Notes: generated by a model not told the origin, from the letters alone. Positions 36,881 to 45,882 are shown, numbered from the stretch's first letter. The stretch: DNA of 64,000 bases from Nitrospira sp. (GCA_016788885.1 JAEURX010000055.1:1-64000), one strand, 5' to 3'. Made by a program: numbers and translations.

Positions 36881-38257
36881 ATGCCACGCCCCAAAACCGC
36901 TCGTGGACCCGTTGCGCCGCTGTTCACGCTTGAAGGCGGTCGACTGCCCATTATCGCCCTGATCGGACGGCCCAACGTCGGCAAATCGACGCTGTTCAAC
37001 CGCATTCTCGGCACCAGAGCCGCGATTGTGGACGACGTGCCGGGCGTGACGCGCGACCGCAACTATGCCGATACCAGCTACCGCAATCGGCACTTCCGGC
37101 TGGTCGACACGGGCGGCCTCGATCCGACGGCCCACGAAGGCATGTTGTCCTTAATCCGGCAACAATCCCAACTCGCCATTGCCGAAGCCGATATTCTCGT
37201 GCTCGTCCTCGATGCCCGAGCCGGCCTGACCCCGCCGGACGAAGAAGTCGTCCACACCTTGCGCGGAACGGACAAGCCCGTCTTTTATGTGGTCAACAAA
37301 GTGGATACCCCGAAGGCCGATCCGCTCGTCTCCGACTTCTACCGCCTGGGCCAGGAACAACTCTATCCCCTGTCCGCCGAACATGGGATCGGCGTCGCCG
37401 AATTGCTCGACGACCTCTTGCCTCACATGGTGGAGTTGGCCGGCGAGGAGACTGCGTCGGAGATCCCCCGGATTGCGATCGTGGGACGTCCGAACGTCGG
37501 GAAATCCACCCTCGTCAACTCGGTTCTCGGGGAAACACGCGTCGTCGTCAGCGATGTGCCTGGAACTACGCGAGATCCGGTGGACTCGGTCGCGACGTTC
37601 AAAGATCGACAGTATGTATTGACCGACACCGCCGGCATCCGTCGTCGAGGCCGCGTGGAGCGCGGCATTGAAGGCTATAGCGTCGCCCGATCCTTGCGTG
37701 CCATCGGCCGTTCGGACGTGGCAGTGCTCCTCCTCGACGCCGAAGAAGGCGTGACCGAACAGGACACCAAGATCGCCGGCCTGGTCCTCAAACAAGGACG
37801 AGCCTGCATCCTGGTCGTAAACAAGTGGGACCTCAAGGCCGACGACGTGAGTGCCCGTGAAGCCTACAAGCAAGACCTCGAACGACGCTTTCCCTTTCTT
37901 GCCTGGGCTCCCGTGCTCTTTATTTCTGCCCTGGAGCAGGATTTCTTGCGCGGCCTGTTTGCCCTGATCGACCAGGTCTACCTGTCATTCTGCAAACGGG
38001 TTCCCACCGGCAGCCTGAATCAATTTTTCCAGGGCCTCTTGGAGGAACACCCGTTGCCGGTGCGAAAAGGCAAACCGGCCAAGGCCAGCAAGTCGGCCTT
38101 CATGACGCAAGTTGCGACACGTCCCCCGGCATTTGCGCTGTTTGTGGGACACCCGGACAACATGACCCCGGCCTATCTGCGCTTCCTCGAGAACCAAATC
38201 CGGAAGGAGTACCATTTTTCCGGGACCCCCATTCGGTTGATGATCCGAAAAAAGTGA
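36881..38257 (+). CDS. der: ribosome-assembly GTPase Der (EngA)
   Basis: 458 residues with two GTPase domains. First: GRPNVGKSTLFN, DDVPGVTRDR, LVDTGGLD, NKVD. Second: VGRPNVGKSTLVN, SDVPGTTRDPVD, DTAGIRRRG, VVNKWDL. The C-terminal KH-like domain includes KASKSAFMTQVATRPPAF, LFVGHP, YLRFLENQIRKEY. This protein acts in 50S subunit maturation. An ATG in frame 153 codons inside a longer open frame was chosen by family start (PRPKTARGPVAPLFT). Confidence 0.96.
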   Translation: MPRPKTARGPVAPLFTLEGGRLPIIALIGRPNVGKSTLFNRILGTRAAIVDDVPGVTRDRNYADTSYRNRHFRLVDTGGLDPTAHEGMLSLIRQQSQLAIAEADILVLVLDARAGLTPPDEEVVHTLRGTDKPVFYVVNKVDTPKADPLVSDFYRLGQEQLYPLSAEHGIGVAELLDDLLPHMVELAGEETASEIPRIAIVGRPNVGKSTLVNSVLGETRVVVSDVPGTTRDPVDSVATFKDRQYVLTDTAGIRRRGRVERGIEGYSVARSLRAIGRSDVAVLLLDAEEGVTEQDTKIAGLVLKQGRACILVVNKWDLKADDVSAREAYKQDLERRFPFLAWAPVLFISALEQDFLRGLFALIDQVYLSFCKRVPTGSLNQFFQGLLEEHPLPVRKGKPAKASKSAFMTQVATRPPAFALFVGHPDNMTPAYLRFLENQIRKEYHFSGTPIRLMIRKK

Positions 38258-38492
38258 CGCGGCGTTCCGGCGAGTGGCCCCCTACAGTTCGCCACGCCTG
38301 ATCCTTGGCGACACCAGCCTCGCAGCAGCCGGCTTCGAGGGCCTTTCATCTTGACTCACACCGACCGGCATGTTATTCGCACAGGAGACGTTGTACGCCA
38401 CGCACGATCCGGCAGGACCCGTCACTCCCAGGAGAGGACCGGTTTCTCCCCCGCACAATCGGCGTCACACCATTTCCACACAGAACCAGTCG

Positions 38493-39536
38493 ATGAACAC
38501 TATGGCTACCTTCGTGCATTCCCATCAGCGATCGTTGCTTCTCTCACTCCCGTTGCGCATGGGTGTTTCCCTGTTGTGCCTGACGACACCGACCTGGGCA
38601 GACACGGCCACACCGCTCATTGAACCGCCACCGCTGGCCGAATCCGGCGAATCCCCCGCTCCGCCCATCGAGACGGAAGGAGCCGCGCCCGAGATGGTGG
38701 CCCCTCAGGCCCCGGTTTCGCCGTCCGTGCAGGTCTCCGGCTCAATCTGGCGGTCCAAACCCGGAATCATTTTCCTGCAGACCCCGATCGGCCCGCTCTC
38801 GCTCAGTTCAAAAAGCACGCTGCGGGACATCAAAAATTCCCACAAGATCACGCTCTACGTCCATGGCACCACCACCGTCGTCGATATACGCGAGCGGGGC
38901 GTCGACAAACTGGTGCACCGCTACGTGACGGGGATGCCTAACTTCACGACTCCGGATAAACATGCCGTCGAGCTCTGGACCCCAGACGGCGAACGGTCGT
39001 TCACGCTCGGCGCGTATGAATCCAAAATCGCCGGCCGTTCGGACCAACAGCCGTTTACCGTCGAAGTCGACGGAGCGGGAACCGTTCGCGGCCTACACGA
39101 CGTGCAGTTCGATCTCCAGGTCAACCAGATTCCCCGCACCGCCTCAGCCGTCCGCCTCTTGCTGAACGGAACCGTCTCCAAGCTGAAGTCGAACTATGTC
39201 TTTCTTAAAACCCCGCTTGGCATCGTCACTGTCAGCGCAAAAACCGGGGTCCGGAACGCCAAGGTAGGGCAAGAGATGTCGGTCTGGGTCCAGGACCGGC
39301 ATGTGGCCATCGATCTCTACCAAGACGGTCTCTCCACCCCCTCGCGCCGATTCCTGTCGGGCCCGCTGGCGTATGAAGACGGACAGACCGCGCTGATCAT
39401 GCACACTCCCGAAGGGACACAATCCATCCCCCTCACACAACGACCGTCGTCCCTGTCAGCCATGAAAGAAGGCCTGCCGATCACCGTGGAATTAGGACAG
39501 CAAGGCGAACTCGTCGACATCCGTCGCGTTCCCTAA
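38493..39536 (+). CDS. exported protein with two copies of an unknown domain
   Basis: 347 residues. A signal peptide ends near TWADT (about residue 38; start at 38493 or 38502). After a Pro/Glu/Ala-rich linker there are two copies of the same pattern: GSIWRSKPGIIFLQTPIGP then SSKSTLRDI ... VTGMPNF, and GTVSKLKSNYVFLKTPLGI then SAKTGVRNA ... RRFLSGPLA. Each copy is about 100 residues and ends with a Gly-rich turn. A domain duplication is clear. Family unknown; beta-rich periplasmic domain likely. It has no operon partner on the left. Confidence 0.8.
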   Translation: MNTMATFVHSHQRSLLLSLPLRMGVSLLCLTTPTWADTATPLIEPPPLAESGESPAPPIETEGAAPEMVAPQAPVSPSVQVSGSIWRSKPGIIFLQTPIGPLSLSSKSTLRDIKNSHKITLYVHGTTTVVDIRERGVDKLVHRYVTGMPNFTTPDKHAVELWTPDGERSFTLGAYESKIAGRSDQQPFTVEVDGAGTVRGLHDVQFDLQVNQIPRTASAVRLLLNGTVSKLKSNYVFLKTPLGIVTVSAKTGVRNAKVGQEMSVWVQDRHVAIDLYQDGLSTPSRRFLSGPLAYEDGQTALIMHTPEGTQSIPLTQRPSSLSAMKEGLPITVELGQQGELVDIRRVP

Positions 39537-39573
39537 CCGTCGGTGCAGCCACATGGAGTCGAATCTCGCTCCC

Positions 39574-39603
39574 TTGACAGGATTCCAACCCCGCCCGTAG
39601 ACT
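39574..39603 (+). promoter_or_regulatory. promoter of the second ECF sigma operon
   Basis: A perfect TTGACA (39574-39579), 18 bases, TAGACT (39598-39603). The start codon chosen (39615) is about 11 bases after the -10, so the leader is very short. Confidence 0.55.
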
Positions 39604-39614
39604 TCCCTCCGCGT

Positions 39615-40244
39615 ATGGCAGCACGGAAGCACAGTCATCACGGCTCTACAGACGGCCATGACGCCTCCCCCGCCGCATCTCGTCCGTTCGACCAACTCTA
39701 CCGCGACAACGTCGATGTGATGTATCGCTTTGCCTATCGTCTCTGTGGCGAAGCAGAAGCGGCCAAGGACCTGGTCCAAGAGACCTTCCTCAACGCCTAC
39801 CGCGCCTACGACCGCTTCCGCGGGGACTCGCAGGTCTCGACCTGGCTCTATGCCATTGCCTCCCATGCCTGCCAACGCATGCGGCGCAAGCGAAAGGGGG
39901 AACCGGAACGAGAGTTATCCCTCACCGAGTTCATCCCGACGTCCGAGGGCGAATTTTCCCTACAGATCCCCATGGAAGGCCTGAGCCCTCAGGAAGCGCT
40001 GGAAAATAAGGAACTGCGGCAGATTCTCGACCGGGCCATCGCCAAGCTGCCGCGCAAATACCGCATGGTCCTGGTCTTGCGCGACATGGAAGGGTTAAGT
40101 GCCAAAGAGGTCGGCAGCATTCTCGGACTGAACGAGCGCGCCATCAAGTCCCGGCTACACCGCGCCCGCTTGTTTGTCCGGAAAGAACTCAGCGGAAACG
40201 GCCTGACGGCAGAAGGGCACGAGGGCATTACCACCCGGCACTGA
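39615..40244 (+). CDS. ECF-family RNA polymerase sigma factor
   Basis: 209 residues from ATG 39615. The N-terminal tail is His/Ser-rich. Region 2: FDQLYRDNVDVMYRFAYRLC, KDLVQETFLNAYRAYDRF, STWLYAIASHACQRMRRKRK. A linker with FIPTSEGEF follows. Region 4: AIAKLPRKYRMVLVLRDMEG, AKEVGSILGLNERAIKSRLHRARLFVRKEL. The anti-sigma gene starts 33 bases on, so the pair is a classical ECF/anti-ECF operon. Cognate stress unknown. Confidence 0.9.
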   Translation: MAARKHSHHGSTDGHDASPAASRPFDQLYRDNVDVMYRFAYRLCGEAEAAKDLVQETFLNAYRAYDRFRGDSQVSTWLYAIASHACQRMRRKRKGEPERELSLTEFIPTSEGEFSLQIPMEGLSPQEALENKELRQILDRAIAKLPRKYRMVLVLRDMEGLSAKEVGSILGLNERAIKSRLHRARLFVRKELSGNGLTAEGHEGITTRH

Positions 40245-40276
40245 GAGTTTGGTATAGTCAAGAAGACGCAACCACC

Positions 40277-40576
40277 ATGGCAGACCGCGTACGCACATAT
40301 CCAGGCAGCCGCAAGCCGACCCCTCACCAGGGTCACGGCAAGCGAAATTGTGTGAAGGTCCTCGAACGCCTCTCAGCCTACCTGGACAACGAATTGTCGA
40401 GCGATGTGTGTTCGGAGATTCGCATGCACCTCGGCGATTGCCCGAATTGTGAGGTGTTTCTCGACTCCCTACGCCAAACGGTCCGCCTGTGTCAGCATCG
40501 CCCTGCCCCGCCGCTCTCCGAAAAAGATCGTACCGCCCTGCGGCGACAGATTTTAAAAGCTACCGAAGCGGTGTAG
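40277..40576 (+). CDS. zinc-binding anti-sigma factor (zf-HC2)
   Basis: 99 residues. The ZAS motif is RMHLGDCPNC (His51, Cys55, Cys58) with a preceding Cys45, and the helix CVKVLERLSAYLDNELSSD. No membrane helix, so it is a soluble zinc anti-sigma factor that releases sigma on oxidation or thiol stress, or on metal change. Direct neighbour of the ECF gene on the left and, 108 bases on, the cytochrome c gene. Confidence 0.87.
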   Translation: MADRVRTYPGSRKPTPHQGHGKRNCVKVLERLSAYLDNELSSDVCSEIRMHLGDCPNCEVFLDSLRQTVRLCQHRPAPPLSEKDRTALRRQILKATEAV

Positions 40577-40684
40577 CCGGTCGTGATGGCGGCGCTCCAC
40601 AGCCCGACGAAGCCTGCGTCGCCGTGCGCTGACTGTTACACAACCGCCGATTTACCCGCGCACCCCACCACCAGATCTCGTCGC

Positions 40685-41068
40685 ATGAGGCTGTCCGACC
40701 GCCTCTTCCTCGTGCTGCTGCTCTGCGGGAGTGGAAGCGGGGTGCTGCTGGCTCAACCATCGGGCACGCTTGATCGCGGCCACACCGTCTACCGTGAACA
40801 TTGTGTGGAGTGCCACGGGGAAGGCGGGAAGGGCGACGGCCCTAAGGCCCCGTTTCTCTCGCCGCGCCCGGGGAATCTCGTGTCGGCAGCCACCTCCGCC
40901 AAAACCGATAAGGAACTGCTGCGCACGATCGCGCAAGGCAAGCCCCGCACCGCCATGCCCGCCTGGCAGGACCGATTAGCGGCGGAAGATCAAGAGGCCG
41001 CGCTCCAGTATATTCGCTCATTGGTGCGGTTCAGCCGATCCCCGGCCCCCTCGTCCCCATCCCCCTGA
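40685..41068 (+). CDS. exported cytochrome c with one heme site
   Basis: 127 residues from ATG 40685; the frame continues open upstream but with poor sequence. A signal peptide ends near LLAQ. Heme motif CVECH (Cys40, Cys43, His44), distal Met in TAMPAW (Met91), GKGDGPKAPF and a GNLVSAAT segment. A small soluble periplasmic electron carrier. Its position next to an ECF/anti-sigma pair suggests it could be part of that regulon or simply co-transcribed. Pro/Ser-rich end. Confidence 0.85.
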   Translation: MRLSDRLFLVLLLCGSGSGVLLAQPSGTLDRGHTVYREHCVECHGEGGKGDGPKAPFLSPRPGNLVSAATSAKTDKELLRTIAQGKPRTAMPAWQDRLAAEDQEAALQYIRSLVRFSRSPAPSSPSP

Positions 41069-41158
41069 AGCGGGACTCTTTACGTCCACGCCCCTTTCGT
41101 CTGAAAAGAGCCCCGTGATAGAGTGACCTTCTTTTTATCCTCACGGGAGGTCGTTCGC

Positions 41159-42874
41159 ATGATTCGCGGGAACCTGTTCCATCGACGACAGATGACTACT
41201 CTTGCAACCCTCGCACTCACGCTCGTGGCCTGGGCCGGATCAGCCGAATCGGCACCCACAGCCGGCGCGAAGGGACATGCCAAGGCTGGCGCCGTCAAAA
41301 CGACACCGGCCATACAAACTGCGATCCGGTATGCTGAAGCCCTTTCACAGGGCGATCGCGTCACGGCGGGACAACTGGACTTCGCCTGCCAGTACCGTTT
41401 CGTCACCGCGCTTCAGGGGAAGGCGAAACAATTCGCCCCCTCCGGAGACGCCTTCTACGATGCCTGTTGGCAAACCCTGACCGACGCGTATGCACCCATG
41501 CTGAAACGGTCGGACATCGCCATGGATATCCTGTGGCCAAGCGCCGGCCCGCTGGTCTTTTTCGGCGATGATCTTCCAAGAGCCCCCGCCTCCACCTTCG
41601 TCGCGGACGTGGTGGGGATTTCGCCTCCCGGCAGCGGCCTCCATGTCACGGCCCTGGGTAGCCGCACCATTCCGTCCGGTTCGTTCAAACTGACGCGAGC
41701 CGGAAAGGTGCTGGCGGCCCCGACAACCTTGGTGCAGCTTGCGATTCAATATCAGGACCCCCTCACCTCGCCTGTGAGCTATGCCGCGGGCAATGTGAAA
41801 TGGACCAATACGATCAAGCGCCCTCGACGGGCGCTCAAATCCATGACCACCCAATGGGTCGTCTTCACCGGATTGAAGCAACACGGATTCCCCGGCGATA
41901 CCGCGGTCTTCAACCTGCCGGTTGCCTCCCAACCGGAAGCACCGGGCATGGTCGCGGATAAAATTCCGTTCACCACCGAGGTGAGCCGGGTGTTGCCGGA
42001 ATCCCTGTCCTGGTGGGGACCGAACGATCAGCCTGGGGTTCTGACCGCCGCGGCCGCACGCGCAGCCATTTTCCCTGACCTCCGGGATCGGGTCGCCTTG
42101 CTCAATCGCGTGCTGATCATCGATCCTCAGCAGCCGGACGCCCTTACGGTCCTGACTCGTCATCTCTACAGTGCACTCCTGTTTGAGGCTCGAAGCGCGC
42201 ACCAGGTGCCGACGAAAGATCCGGCACTGGGCATCGTCGTCGACGAGTTTTATTGGAACATCTATGCGCAAGGTCTCCGGATGGACCTCTCGAATGGGAT
42301 GGAGATGGGCGGCCTCAGTCAACCGACGCCGGCCGACCTCTTGTACCGCCTGATACCGGCGCTCCAAACCCTGGCCACCATCCGGCCGGAGCAACTCGAC
42401 AACCGGTTCCGGCTCGGAGTTGCCTATCGATGGAACAACGACCAGATTCCCATGGTTGAAACCTTCGAAGCTCTGGTCAAAGACATTCCCGACAGCCGCA
42501 GAACGCCCAAAGCCGAGGCCTTGCTCCAGCTCGCCTGGTCTCGCATCAACAAGGTGTCTTGGAATCGTATCCTGCATGACCCGGAAACCCCGCGAGCCTA
42601 CGCCAACGCCGAAGCCTCTTTGGCGCAAGCCGAGCTTCCCCTGGATAAATTCCTGGCCGAATATGCCATGGCCTACACCATGATCTTTCTGCCGAACTAC
42701 GGGGACAAGGAGAAGATGCTCCACCACCTCACCGAAGCCAAACGATGGTTCGATGAAGTCCCCGGCAAATCGGATGCCGTATGGCGCTACTTCCTTCACA
42801 CCGGACTGTTGAAAGCGGTGCTTGACGCCGATCCGCTGTTCGCCCCCATCCTGGCCACCGCTCCCCAGTCCTAA
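41159..42874 (+). CDS. exported protein of unknown function
   Basis: 571 residues from ATG 41159 with GGGAGG 8 bases upstream. A signal peptide ends near AESA. No known family is recognised. The sequence has regular Ala/Leu-rich helical segments in the second half (LLNRVLIIDPQQPDALTVLT, ALLQLAWSRINKVSW, YANAEASLAQAELPL) that look like TPR-like repeats, and a beta-rich middle (VVGISPPGSGLHVTALG, LTRAGKVLAAPTTLV). Possibly a periplasmic scaffold. A hairpin follows directly after the stop. Confidence 0.82.
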   Translation: MIRGNLFHRRQMTTLATLALTLVAWAGSAESAPTAGAKGHAKAGAVKTTPAIQTAIRYAEALSQGDRVTAGQLDFACQYRFVTALQGKAKQFAPSGDAFYDACWQTLTDAYAPMLKRSDIAMDILWPSAGPLVFFGDDLPRAPASTFVADVVGISPPGSGLHVTALGSRTIPSGSFKLTRAGKVLAAPTTLVQLAIQYQDPLTSPVSYAAGNVKWTNTIKRPRRALKSMTTQWVVFTGLKQHGFPGDTAVFNLPVASQPEAPGMVADKIPFTTEVSRVLPESLSWWGPNDQPGVLTAAAARAAIFPDLRDRVALLNRVLIIDPQQPDALTVLTRHLYSALLFEARSAHQVPTKDPALGIVVDEFYWNIYAQGLRMDLSNGMEMGGLSQPTPADLLYRLIPALQTLATIRPEQLDNRFRLGVAYRWNNDQIPMVETFEALVKDIPDSRRTPKAEALLQLAWSRINKVSWNRILHDPETPRAYANAEASLAQAELPLDKFLAEYAMAYTMIFLPNYGDKEKMLHHLTEAKRWFDEVPGKSDAVWRYFLHTGLLKAVLDADPLFAPILATAPQS

Positions 42875-42888
42875 CCGATCGACCCAGG

Positions 42889-42918
42889 ACCGACAGAGGC
42901 GGACCAGCCTCTGTCGGT
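42889..42918 (+). terminator. terminator-like hairpin after the 571-residue protein gene
   Basis: ACCGACAGAGGC (42889-42900) and GCCTCTGTCGGT (42907-42918), a perfect 12-bp stem with a 6-base loop, 15 bases after the stop. There is no T run. Confidence 0.6.
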
Positions 42919-43025
42919 CTGTCGGCGAAGCCCGCGAGCACATTCCTTCCACCCATCCCTTCCCGCCTTGTCAACCATAGATGCCTGTGGTAACGATGTC
43001 GCCGAGGCAGAGAGCAGGAGGGACG

Positions 43026-43451
43026 ATGCCACACCCACGACCAAGCCGATACACACACCACTTCGCCACGCTCCTCATGCTCCTCGCCTGTTCGCTTCAT
43101 CTCGCCGGCTGCTCGATATTCGGTGGAACATCACAACCGTTGATCGTCAATTCAGAGCCGCCGGGCGCTGACGTCTTGATCAACGGCACCCTCGCCGGCA
43201 CCACCCCATTGCAACAGCAGGTGCCCCGAAGAGGAGACCTCACCGTGGAGGTCCACAAAACCGGCTACACGCCGCAGACCCGCGTGACCGGCCGAAAACT
43301 CAGCAGTGTCGGCATCGTCGATGTCATCGGAGGAGCATTCTTCCTGCTGCCGCTGCTCGGCCTCATCGCGCCCGGCGCCTGGGAGCAGGACCCGTCGACG
43401 ATCGGCATCACTCTCGAACCGGACAAGCCACACCCTGCAACCACACCCTAA
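43026..43451 (+). CDS. PEGA-domain lipoprotein 2
   Basis: 141 residues from ATG 43026, which has AGGAGGG 4 bases upstream; an ATG 15 codons earlier has no ribosome site. The lipobox is HLAGC (Cys about residue 29). The PEGA pattern is VNSEPPGADVLINGTLAGTTPL, then EVHKTGYTPQT. A hydrophobic Gly/Leu segment (GGAFFLLPLLGLIAPGAW) and a second EPDKPHP tail match the protein at 2811-3257. The two are paralogues in layout. Role unknown. Confidence 0.83.
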   Translation: MPHPRPSRYTHHFATLLMLLACSLHLAGCSIFGGTSQPLIVNSEPPGADVLINGTLAGTTPLQQQVPRRGDLTVEVHKTGYTPQTRVTGRKLSSVGIVDVIGGAFFLLPLLGLIAPGAWEQDPSTIGITLEPDKPHPATTP

Positions 43452-43503
43452 CCGACCTGTCCATGATGCCCCGGCCATGAACGGATCAGAAGGAGTACAG
43501 AGA

Positions 43504-44553
43504 ATGATCGACGTACAGGGCTATGCCGCCCGCACCGCAAAATCCCGACTCGCCCCGTTTACTTTTTCGCGCCGCGCTGTGGGCCGGCACGACGTGCTGA
43601 TCGGAATCCAGTACTGCGGTATTTGCCATTCAGACGTGCATCAAGCGCGGGATGAATGGGGCGGCTCGAGCTTCCCCATAGTGCCTGGACATGAAATTGT
43701 CGGCATCGTCGAACAGGTCGGCGCCTCAGTGAAGCAATTCAAGGTCGGCCAACTGGTCGGCGTCGGATGCTTCGTCGATTCCTGCCGGACCTGCCCGCAA
43801 TGCAAGAAGGGCCAGGAGCAATACTGCGAGGGCCATCTCAGTTTCACTTACAACGGGACGGAGCGGGACGGGGTCACTCAGACCTATGGCGGCTACTCCA
43901 CGAAGGTCGTGGTCGATCAGCGGTATGTCCTTCGCATCCCCAAGCAATTACGTCCCGAAGAAGCCGCGCCACTGCTGTGCGCAGGCATCACCACGTACTC
44001 TCCCTTGCGCCATTGGGGGGTGGGAAAGAAACATCGACTGGCGGTGGTCGGCCTGGGGGGACTTGGCCATATGGCCGTCAAAATCGGAGCGGCCTTAGGA
44101 GCTCACGTCACCGTGCTGAGCCATTCCGACAAAAAACGGCGCGATGCGAAACGATTGGGCGCCAAAGACTTCTTCAAGACATCCGATCCCAAAACATTCA
44201 CGACGCTGGCCAAACAATTCGACTTCATTCTGGACACCGTTTCAGCGCCCCATGACTTGGATGCGCAATTGGAATTACTCAAGACCGACGGCACGATGAT
44301 TCTCGTCGGCGTGCCGGACAAGCCGGCGCAATTGGGGGCCTTTCCATTGATCATGCAGCGGCGGAGATTGGTCGGCTCGTTGATCGGAGGGATTCAGGAA
44401 ACGCAGGAGATGTTGGATTTCTGTGCGAAGCACACCTGCGGAGCCGACGTGGAGGTCATCCCGATACAACAGGTGAATGAGGCCTATGACCGACTGGTTC
44501 GAGGCGACGTCCGCTATCGGTTCGTCATCGACATGAGTTCATTGCGACAATAG
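43504..44553 (+). CDS. zinc-dependent alcohol dehydrogenase (YahK/cinnamyl-ADH type)
   Basis: 349 residues from ATG 43504 with AAGGAG upstream. Catalytic zinc site QYCGICHSD and GHEIVGIVEQVG; structural zinc site DSCRTCPQCKKGQEQYC; Rossmann motif VVGLGGLGHMAVK, then LSHSDKKRRDAKRLGAKDF. Ligand pattern and length match NADP-dependent YahK/CAD enzymes that reduce aldehydes broadly. It stands between a PEGA gene and nirK, pointing away from the latter. Specific aldehyde unknown. Confidence 0.93.
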   Translation: MIDVQGYAARTAKSRLAPFTFSRRAVGRHDVLIGIQYCGICHSDVHQARDEWGGSSFPIVPGHEIVGIVEQVGASVKQFKVGQLVGVGCFVDSCRTCPQCKKGQEQYCEGHLSFTYNGTERDGVTQTYGGYSTKVVVDQRYVLRIPKQLRPEEAAPLLCAGITTYSPLRHWGVGKKHRLAVVGLGGLGHMAVKIGAALGAHVTVLSHSDKKRRDAKRLGAKDFFKTSDPKTFTTLAKQFDFILDTVSAPHDLDAQLELLKTDGTMILVGVPDKPAQLGAFPLIMQRRRLVGSLIGGIQETQEMLDFCAKHTCGADVEVIPIQQVNEAYDRLVRGDVRYRFVIDMSSLRQ

Positions 44554-44722
44554 CCGCGAGGCCCGTTACAGTGGCAGGACGTTCGATCCTCGCTCCGCAT
44601 CCCTGATCCAGCCTGCGATCGTAACACGTCGACAGACTCATGGCCCTACGCAAGCCGATGAAGTTCCCCGCTCGGTGGCGAACCACGCGTATATCCTGTC
44701 AGGAATCACACGAACCGGAAGG

Positions 44723-44746
44723 CCGGGCGGCCACAGGGCCGCCCGG
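44723..44746 (-). terminator. hairpin after nirK
   Basis: CCGGGCGGCC (44723-44732) and GGCCGCCCGG (44737-44746), a perfect 10-bp stem with 4-base loop, 11 bases after the nirK stop on the minus strand. It lacks a T run. Confidence 0.6.
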
Positions 44747-44757
44747 AGTCGAAACGA

Positions 44758-45723
44758 TTACTTGGCAGGAGCCACCAACGGCATGAGCGGCAACTGCCTC
44801 GCATCCTTGTCCACCTTCAACAGTGCAATGGCACCACGGAGAGCGTCGGTCAAGGAGTGGGTGACGATCGGATACACCCCGTCGTTGTTATCCAACACCA
44901 TATCGAGAATGGCAGCTCCCGCCGGCGGAATCAGTTGCGTCTGCACGCCACGCGTGTGATTGGCCGGATTTCCGCTTTCCCACACATCATCCCAAATTTC
45001 GGCAATCGGATGGACCGCCGACACGTTGTTCGGTCCGGCGTTCACGAAATAAAACCGGACCCGTTCACCCGGTTTGGCATCCAGAAAATCGCCTCCTGCC
45101 TTGCTGTGCACGGGGTCATACCGGAAGACGGCTCCGTTGAAGACGACGTGCTGATATTTCCGGTCGAACATCCCGTCGACATCGTCGGGCTCTTTGAACA
45201 GTTCGCTCTGCACGAGTACATATTCGCGATCCGCCTTGGGCATGGCCTTGGGATCTTTCGGATCAACGATGATCGCCCCCATCATGCCACGCGCGATGTG
45301 CTGGATCATCGGAGACGCGCCGCAGTGATACGCAAATACGCCGGGCCACTTGGCCTTGAAACGATACTGCAGCGACTCGCCCGGCCGCACTTCTTTGTAG
45401 TGTTCCAAGAAATTGGTTTCCGCGGCGTGAAAATCCATCGAGTGGGGCCGACCGTTGGTTTCGGGATTCGTGAGCGAAAACACGACTTCATCGCCTTCCT
45501 GCACACGAATCACCGGACCGGGAAATTGCCCGTTGAAGGTCCAGGCATCGTATGTATGTCCTTCGCCGTCGATGACGAGCTTCGTTTCCACGGCGGTCAT
45601 GGAGACTTCGACGACTTTCGCGAACGCGGATTCGACCGGTTGCATGGCGAGGCCCGATAGCGCGGCCAGGCCCAGAACCGTGCGGATCACCGATTGACGA
45701 AAGCGGGTAGTGCGTACTGTCAT
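44758..45723 (-). CDS. nirK: copper-containing nitrite reductase
   Basis: 321 residues with a signal peptide (cleavage near AFA/K, residue 35), so periplasmic. Reduces nitrite to nitric oxide. Two cupredoxin domains. Type 1 copper ligands: His94, Cys134, His142, Met147. Type 2 ligands: His99, His133 and His289. Catalytic Asp97 and His238 are also present, so all active-site residues are kept. No C-terminal heme or extra cupredoxin, so this is a short form. AGGAGGA precedes the ATG. It is monocistronic, with a hairpin on one side and an inverted repeat on the other. Confidence 0.95.
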   Translation of the reverse strand: MTVRTTRFRQSVIRTVLGLAALSGLAMQPVESAFAKVVEVSMTAVETKLVIDGEGHTYDAWTFNGQFPGPVIRVQEGDEVVFSLTNPETNGRPHSMDFHAAETNFLEHYKEVRPGESLQYRFKAKWPGVFAYHCGASPMIQHIARGMMGAIIVDPKDPKAMPKADREYVLVQSELFKEPDDVDGMFDRKYQHVVFNGAVFRYDPVHSKAGGDFLDAKPGERVRFYFVNAGPNNVSAVHPIAEIWDDVWESGNPANHTRGVQTQLIPPAGAAILDMVLDNNDGVYPIVTHSLTDALRGAIALLKVDKDARQLPLMPLVAPAK

Positions 45724-45809
45724 AATGCTGCGGCTCCTCCTGTAAAAGTTATTGATATTGGTTCATACAGAACCGGGTGGAGGATACCGCACCTACCCAC
45801 ACATCCAGT

Positions 45810-45839
45810 ATGACGTTTATCATGTTTTCAACACGTCAT
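45810..45839. promoter_or_regulatory. inverted repeat upstream of nirK
   Basis: ATGACGT (45810-45816), 16 bases, ACGTCAT (45833-45839): perfect 7-bp arms spaced about two helical turns. It lies about 90 to 115 bases before the nirK start. A small second dyad (GGTTC...GAACC, 45760-45774) lies closer. The arms do not match the FNR or NsrR consensus exactly. Confidence 0.45.
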
Positions 45840-45882
45840 CCGAACATGCGGTTGCTTCGCCATCAATACCTTGCGCCGGGCA

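Noticed and set aside
41345-42952. 535-codon minus-strand frame opposite the secreted protein
   Set aside because: Arg/Gly/His-rich shadow without start signals; the plus frame has a signal peptide and ribosome site.
45760-45831. FNR/NnrR-type site upstream of nirK
   Set aside because: TTGAAAACATGATAA on the minus strand and TTGATATTGGTTCA on the plus strand each match only one half of the TTGAT-N4-ATCAA consensus.
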